A stretch of DNA of 64,000 nucleotides, taken from assembly GCA_018780035.1 (NCBI GenBank), contig JADMKE010000024.1:186001-250000 (forward strand), given 5' to 3'. This DNA comes from Candidatus Sericytochromatia bacterium (GTDB lineage Bacteria > Cyanobacteriota > Sericytochromatia > UBA7694). Both the position numbers and the translations under genes were made by a program. Shown here piece by piece: positions 61,832-64,000 of the stretch (position 1 is the stretch's first letter; every line of letters begins with the position of its first letter). The notes under the pieces were generated by a model. That model did not search any database and was not told the origin of the DNA. It was given only the letters and a program-made list of their open reading frames with translations.

Positions 61832-64000
61832 ATGGCGGGTTTGTTTCACGTTTTTTCTCGGGTCGTATTTTTGACGGTACCCCTATTGCCGATCGTGATT
61901 CATTTTCCAAATTCCGCATCTGCAGCAGAGACCAAGCCAGCCCACGACACCTTGCGGCTGGTGGTTTTGCCCTTTAAAAATTTAACGGGTCAAGCCGATC
62001 AAAACTGGCTTGGGGAGAGTTTCTCCGAAAGTCTGACCACCTCCCTGAGCCAACGTAGTCAACTCTCTCTGATCGAACGCAGCCAATTGGAGTTGATTTT
62101 ACAAGAACAGGGATTTAGCCAGAGTGCTTTGGCTGACGAAAGCCAAGCACCCCGTTTGGGTAAAATATTGGGGGCCCGAAAATTGCTGATCGGTTCATAT
62201 CAGCTCGTGGGTCAAACGCTCCTCATTCAAGCACGGCTTGTCGATGTTGAGACCGGCCAAATTGCCGAAGGGCAAGCGGTCAGGGTTGAAGGCCCGATTG
62301 AGAATCTTTTTGCTCTCCAGGCCCGGCTGGCCGAAAATTTGCTGATCCGCTTGGGGGTCTTGCCGAGTGCCTCAGAACGAGAAGCGCTGGAGCTGAGTCT
62401 CAAAATTTGTAAAAGTCCTCAGGTCTATGCCCAATACCAACAGGCCCGGATTTTGTTGCGCATGATCTCAGACAAACATCTCAGTCATGCGATTGAATTA
62501 CTCGAAAAAACAGTCGCAACTGAACCGGATTTTGTGGAGGCCCAGGTGGCTCTGTCTGAAGCTTTTTCACTTCGCAGCCGGATGCGGCGCTTTTATGCCT
62601 CGGCCCGCAATGACGATTTACAACGGGCCCTTTTTCACGCTCAAGAGGCCCTTAAACAAGGCAAACAGCTCGAAGCTGTATACCGTGCTACCGCACGTGC
62701 CTGGCAGGCCCAAAAAAAGAGCGAGAATGCCTTGCAGGCGATTCGCAAATCGCTGGAAATCAACCCCAATGAGACAGATAGCCTACTGGCCTTTATTGAA
62801 ATTGCAAGTCATTTGAACCAACCCTCTGAGCAGATTATTCAAGAATTGCAACGCTATCAACCCCAGAATAGCCAGGATCCCTGGGTTCAGTTTTCGCTCG
62901 TCACGCTGCTGATGCGCCAACTCAAAACTCAGCCCCAGGCAGATTATAGTCAAGTTCGGCAAATGCTTGAACACATCCGTCTGCAATTGCCAGATCTCGC
63001 ATATGTGCCCATGAAACAAGGTGAACTGGCCTTGCGCACCGATCAGCCTGACAAGGCTATGGGCTATTATCAGACCGCTGTGGCAATGGAGCCTGACAAC
63101 TATTTGCTCTATGCCTTTGCCGGGGTCTCCTTGGTCAAACAGGCCCAATTTGCTGAAATTGCAGAAAGCTGGTTGAAAAAAAGCGTCAGTCTAAACCCGG
63201 AGTTTGGGTATAATTTGGCTTTTCTGGGGCTCTTGCATTTGCAGCGCAAAGACCATCCCATGGCCCGACAATATCTGCTTCAAGCCCTGGAAAAACTGCC
63301 CGATAGTTCTGCCGTGTATTCTCTTCTGGGGTTTGCGGCCATGCAGCAAGATAACTATCTGGAGGCTTACGCCTATCTGCGTCAGGCCCTCAACAACGAT
63401 GGCAAGATCCCCGGCGAAAATATGGAGCGGGGCAGTATTTTACAATCCCTGGCTGCTTTGGCACTTCTATTGGAGAAACCCGCTGAAGCTATCCAATATT
63501 CCAAAGAGGCCCTCTCTGCCCCCGATCGCGATCCCGTTCAAGCCCTGAATCAATTGATCAAAATTCTGCTCAGCCAAAACCAACTTGCAGCAGCCCGACA
63601 GGAATTCGAAGCGCATACAGCCCGCACTGGCCAGCCTTTAAACGAAGCTGAAAAGCAGATTTATGCCTGGATATATTTGCGTGAAGAATTGCAAAAAGAC
63701 CCCAATAATGTGAATGTGCTCAATGACTTGGGCCGTTTGGCCTTGAAAGAAAAAGACCCAGACGAAGCACTCGATTACCTCGAAAAGGCCATTGCTCTGG
63801 CCCCCGAACACCCGTCTGTTATGTTTAATTTGGGTTTACTTAAACTCCAAACCCAGGACTATGCAGAAGCTGCTGACCTGTTTAAAAATGTACTCACTGT
63901 AGACCCCCATCATCCCAAAGCTGCATTTAATTTGGGCAAATCTCTGCAACACCTGGGTAAAAAAGCGGAGGCCAAAGCCATTTGGACAGATTTACTTAAA
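61832..64000 (+). CDS. Second FlgO/CsgG-like TPR protein (3' end outside window)
   Basis: ATG 61832-61834 follows a GAGAGG ribosome site. The frame stays open to the window end, giving 723 visible residues. A signal peptide ends near NSASA. Residues about 38-175 are the same FlgO/CsgG-like domain as in the gene at 9030 (VVLPFKNLTGQADQNWLG, SLIERSQLELIL, DESQAPRLGKILGAR); DSSQAPALGKLVGAK is the counterpart. Long TPR arrays follow (EPDNYLLYAFAGVSLV, APEHPSVMFNLGLLKLQTQD). It is a clear paralogue of that gene, and probably an envelope assembly or docking factor. Confidence 0.83.
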   Translation, partial: MAGLFHVFSRVVFLTVPLLPIVIHFPNSASAAETKPAHDTLRLVVLPFKNLTGQADQNWLGESFSESLTTSLSQRSQLSLIERSQLELILQEQGFSQSALADESQAPRLGKILGARKLLIGSYQLVGQTLLIQARLVDVETGQIAEGQAVRVEGPIENLFALQARLAENLLIRLGVLPSASEREALELSLKICKSPQVYAQYQQARILLRMISDKHLSHAIELLEKTVATEPDFVEAQVALSEAFSLRSRMRRFYASARNDDLQRALFHAQEALKQGKQLEAVYRATARAWQAQKKSENALQAIRKSLEINPNETDSLLAFIEIASHLNQPSEQIIQELQRYQPQNSQDPWVQFSLVTLLMRQLKTQPQADYSQVRQMLEHIRLQLPDLAYVPMKQGELALRTDQPDKAMGYYQTAVAMEPDNYLLYAFAGVSLVKQAQFAEIAESWLKKSVSLNPEFGYNLAFLGLLHLQRKDHPMARQYLLQALEKLPDSSAVYSLLGFAAMQQDNYLEAYAYLRQALNNDGKIPGENMERGSILQSLAALALLLEKPAEAIQYSKEALSAPDRDPVQALNQLIKILLSQNQLAAARQEFEAHTARTGQPLNEAEKQIYAWIYLREELQKDPNNVNVLNDLGRLALKEKDPDEALDYLEKAIALAPEHPSVMFNLGLLKLQTQDYAEAADLFKNVLTVDPHHPKAAFNLGKSLQHLGKKAEAKAIWTDLLK

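Noticed and set aside
1-64000. tRNA, rRNA, CRISPR array, insertion sequence or prophage
   Set aside because: I found no cloverleaf-like sequence, no regularly spaced short repeats, no transposase or integrase gene with complete motifs, and no phage structural genes. The recombinase-like segment at 23.5 kb is only half a core and is fused to a protease, so it is not evidence of a mobile element.

Overview
This 64 kb window looks like chromosome from a Gram-negative (diderm) bacterium. It encodes predicted outer-membrane barrels, lipoproteins, a porin and many Sec signal peptides. There are no tRNA or rRNA genes, no CRISPR array and no recognisable insertion sequence or prophage. The taxon cannot be fixed from the sequence. 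Core genes (purB, ksgA, queE, a U32 peptidase) are ordinary, but many genes are lineage-specific. A poorly sampled lineage is my guess (for example a non-photosynthetic relative of Cyanobacteria, or a myxococcal or planctomycete-like group), at low confidence.

Layout. 1-6.6 kb: a leftward, AT-rich surface-glycan operon with pseudaminic-acid genes (pseG, pseF, a Pse-associated methylase), a GT-B-like transferase, an unknown protein and a second methyltransferase cut by the window edge. 6.7-8.1 kb: mmsA. 8.3-12.1 kb: a glycine-zipper protein, a secreted FlgO/CsgG-like TPR protein and an outer-membrane barrel. 12.2-15.1 kb: a leftward operon of EF-hand protein, PP-loop ATPase and radical SAM/SPASM enzyme. 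15.3-17.7 kb: a rightward run of secreted HAD phosphatase, small secreted protein and GNAT. 17.7-24.6 kb: leftward genes, including a tightly overlapped five-gene operon (SDR, lipoprotein, 59-aa membrane protein, acyl-CoA carboxyltransferase, GST) and an unusual subtilase with a recombinase-like N-terminus and a carbohydrate-binding C-terminus. 24.8-31.6 kb: a GltB-like FMN protein, a hydrophobic helical protein, a Ser/Thr kinase with a Cache sensor, an MFS protein and a pseudopilin-like membrane protein. 31.8-36.6 kb: a lipoprotein, a tandem pair of paralogues and two membrane proteins. 36.7-44.6 kb: queE-purB, ksgA, a glycosyltransferase, pirin, a decay zone with two pseudogenes, and a U32 peptidase. 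44.7-57.8 kb: one giant 4,352-residue gene. 57.8-61.5 kb: a leftward operon of porin, FMN-binding protein, PepSY-type membrane protein and ApbE. The last 2.2 kb holds a second FlgO/TPR gene that runs off the window.

How the genes work together. Three modules are coherent. First, the Pse operon makes and transfers a nine-carbon sugar, with pseB, C, H and I presumably elsewhere. Second, the porin-FMN_bind-PepSY-ApbE operon looks like an envelope flavin electron-transfer unit, in which ApbE flavinylates the FMN_bind protein. Third, mmsA and the acyl-CoA carboxyltransferase both fit propionyl/methylmalonyl metabolism, but they lie in separate operons. The most novel items are the giant protein with duplicated hydrophobic modules and three long C-terminal repeats, and the recombinase-like/subtilase/glycogen-binding fusion.
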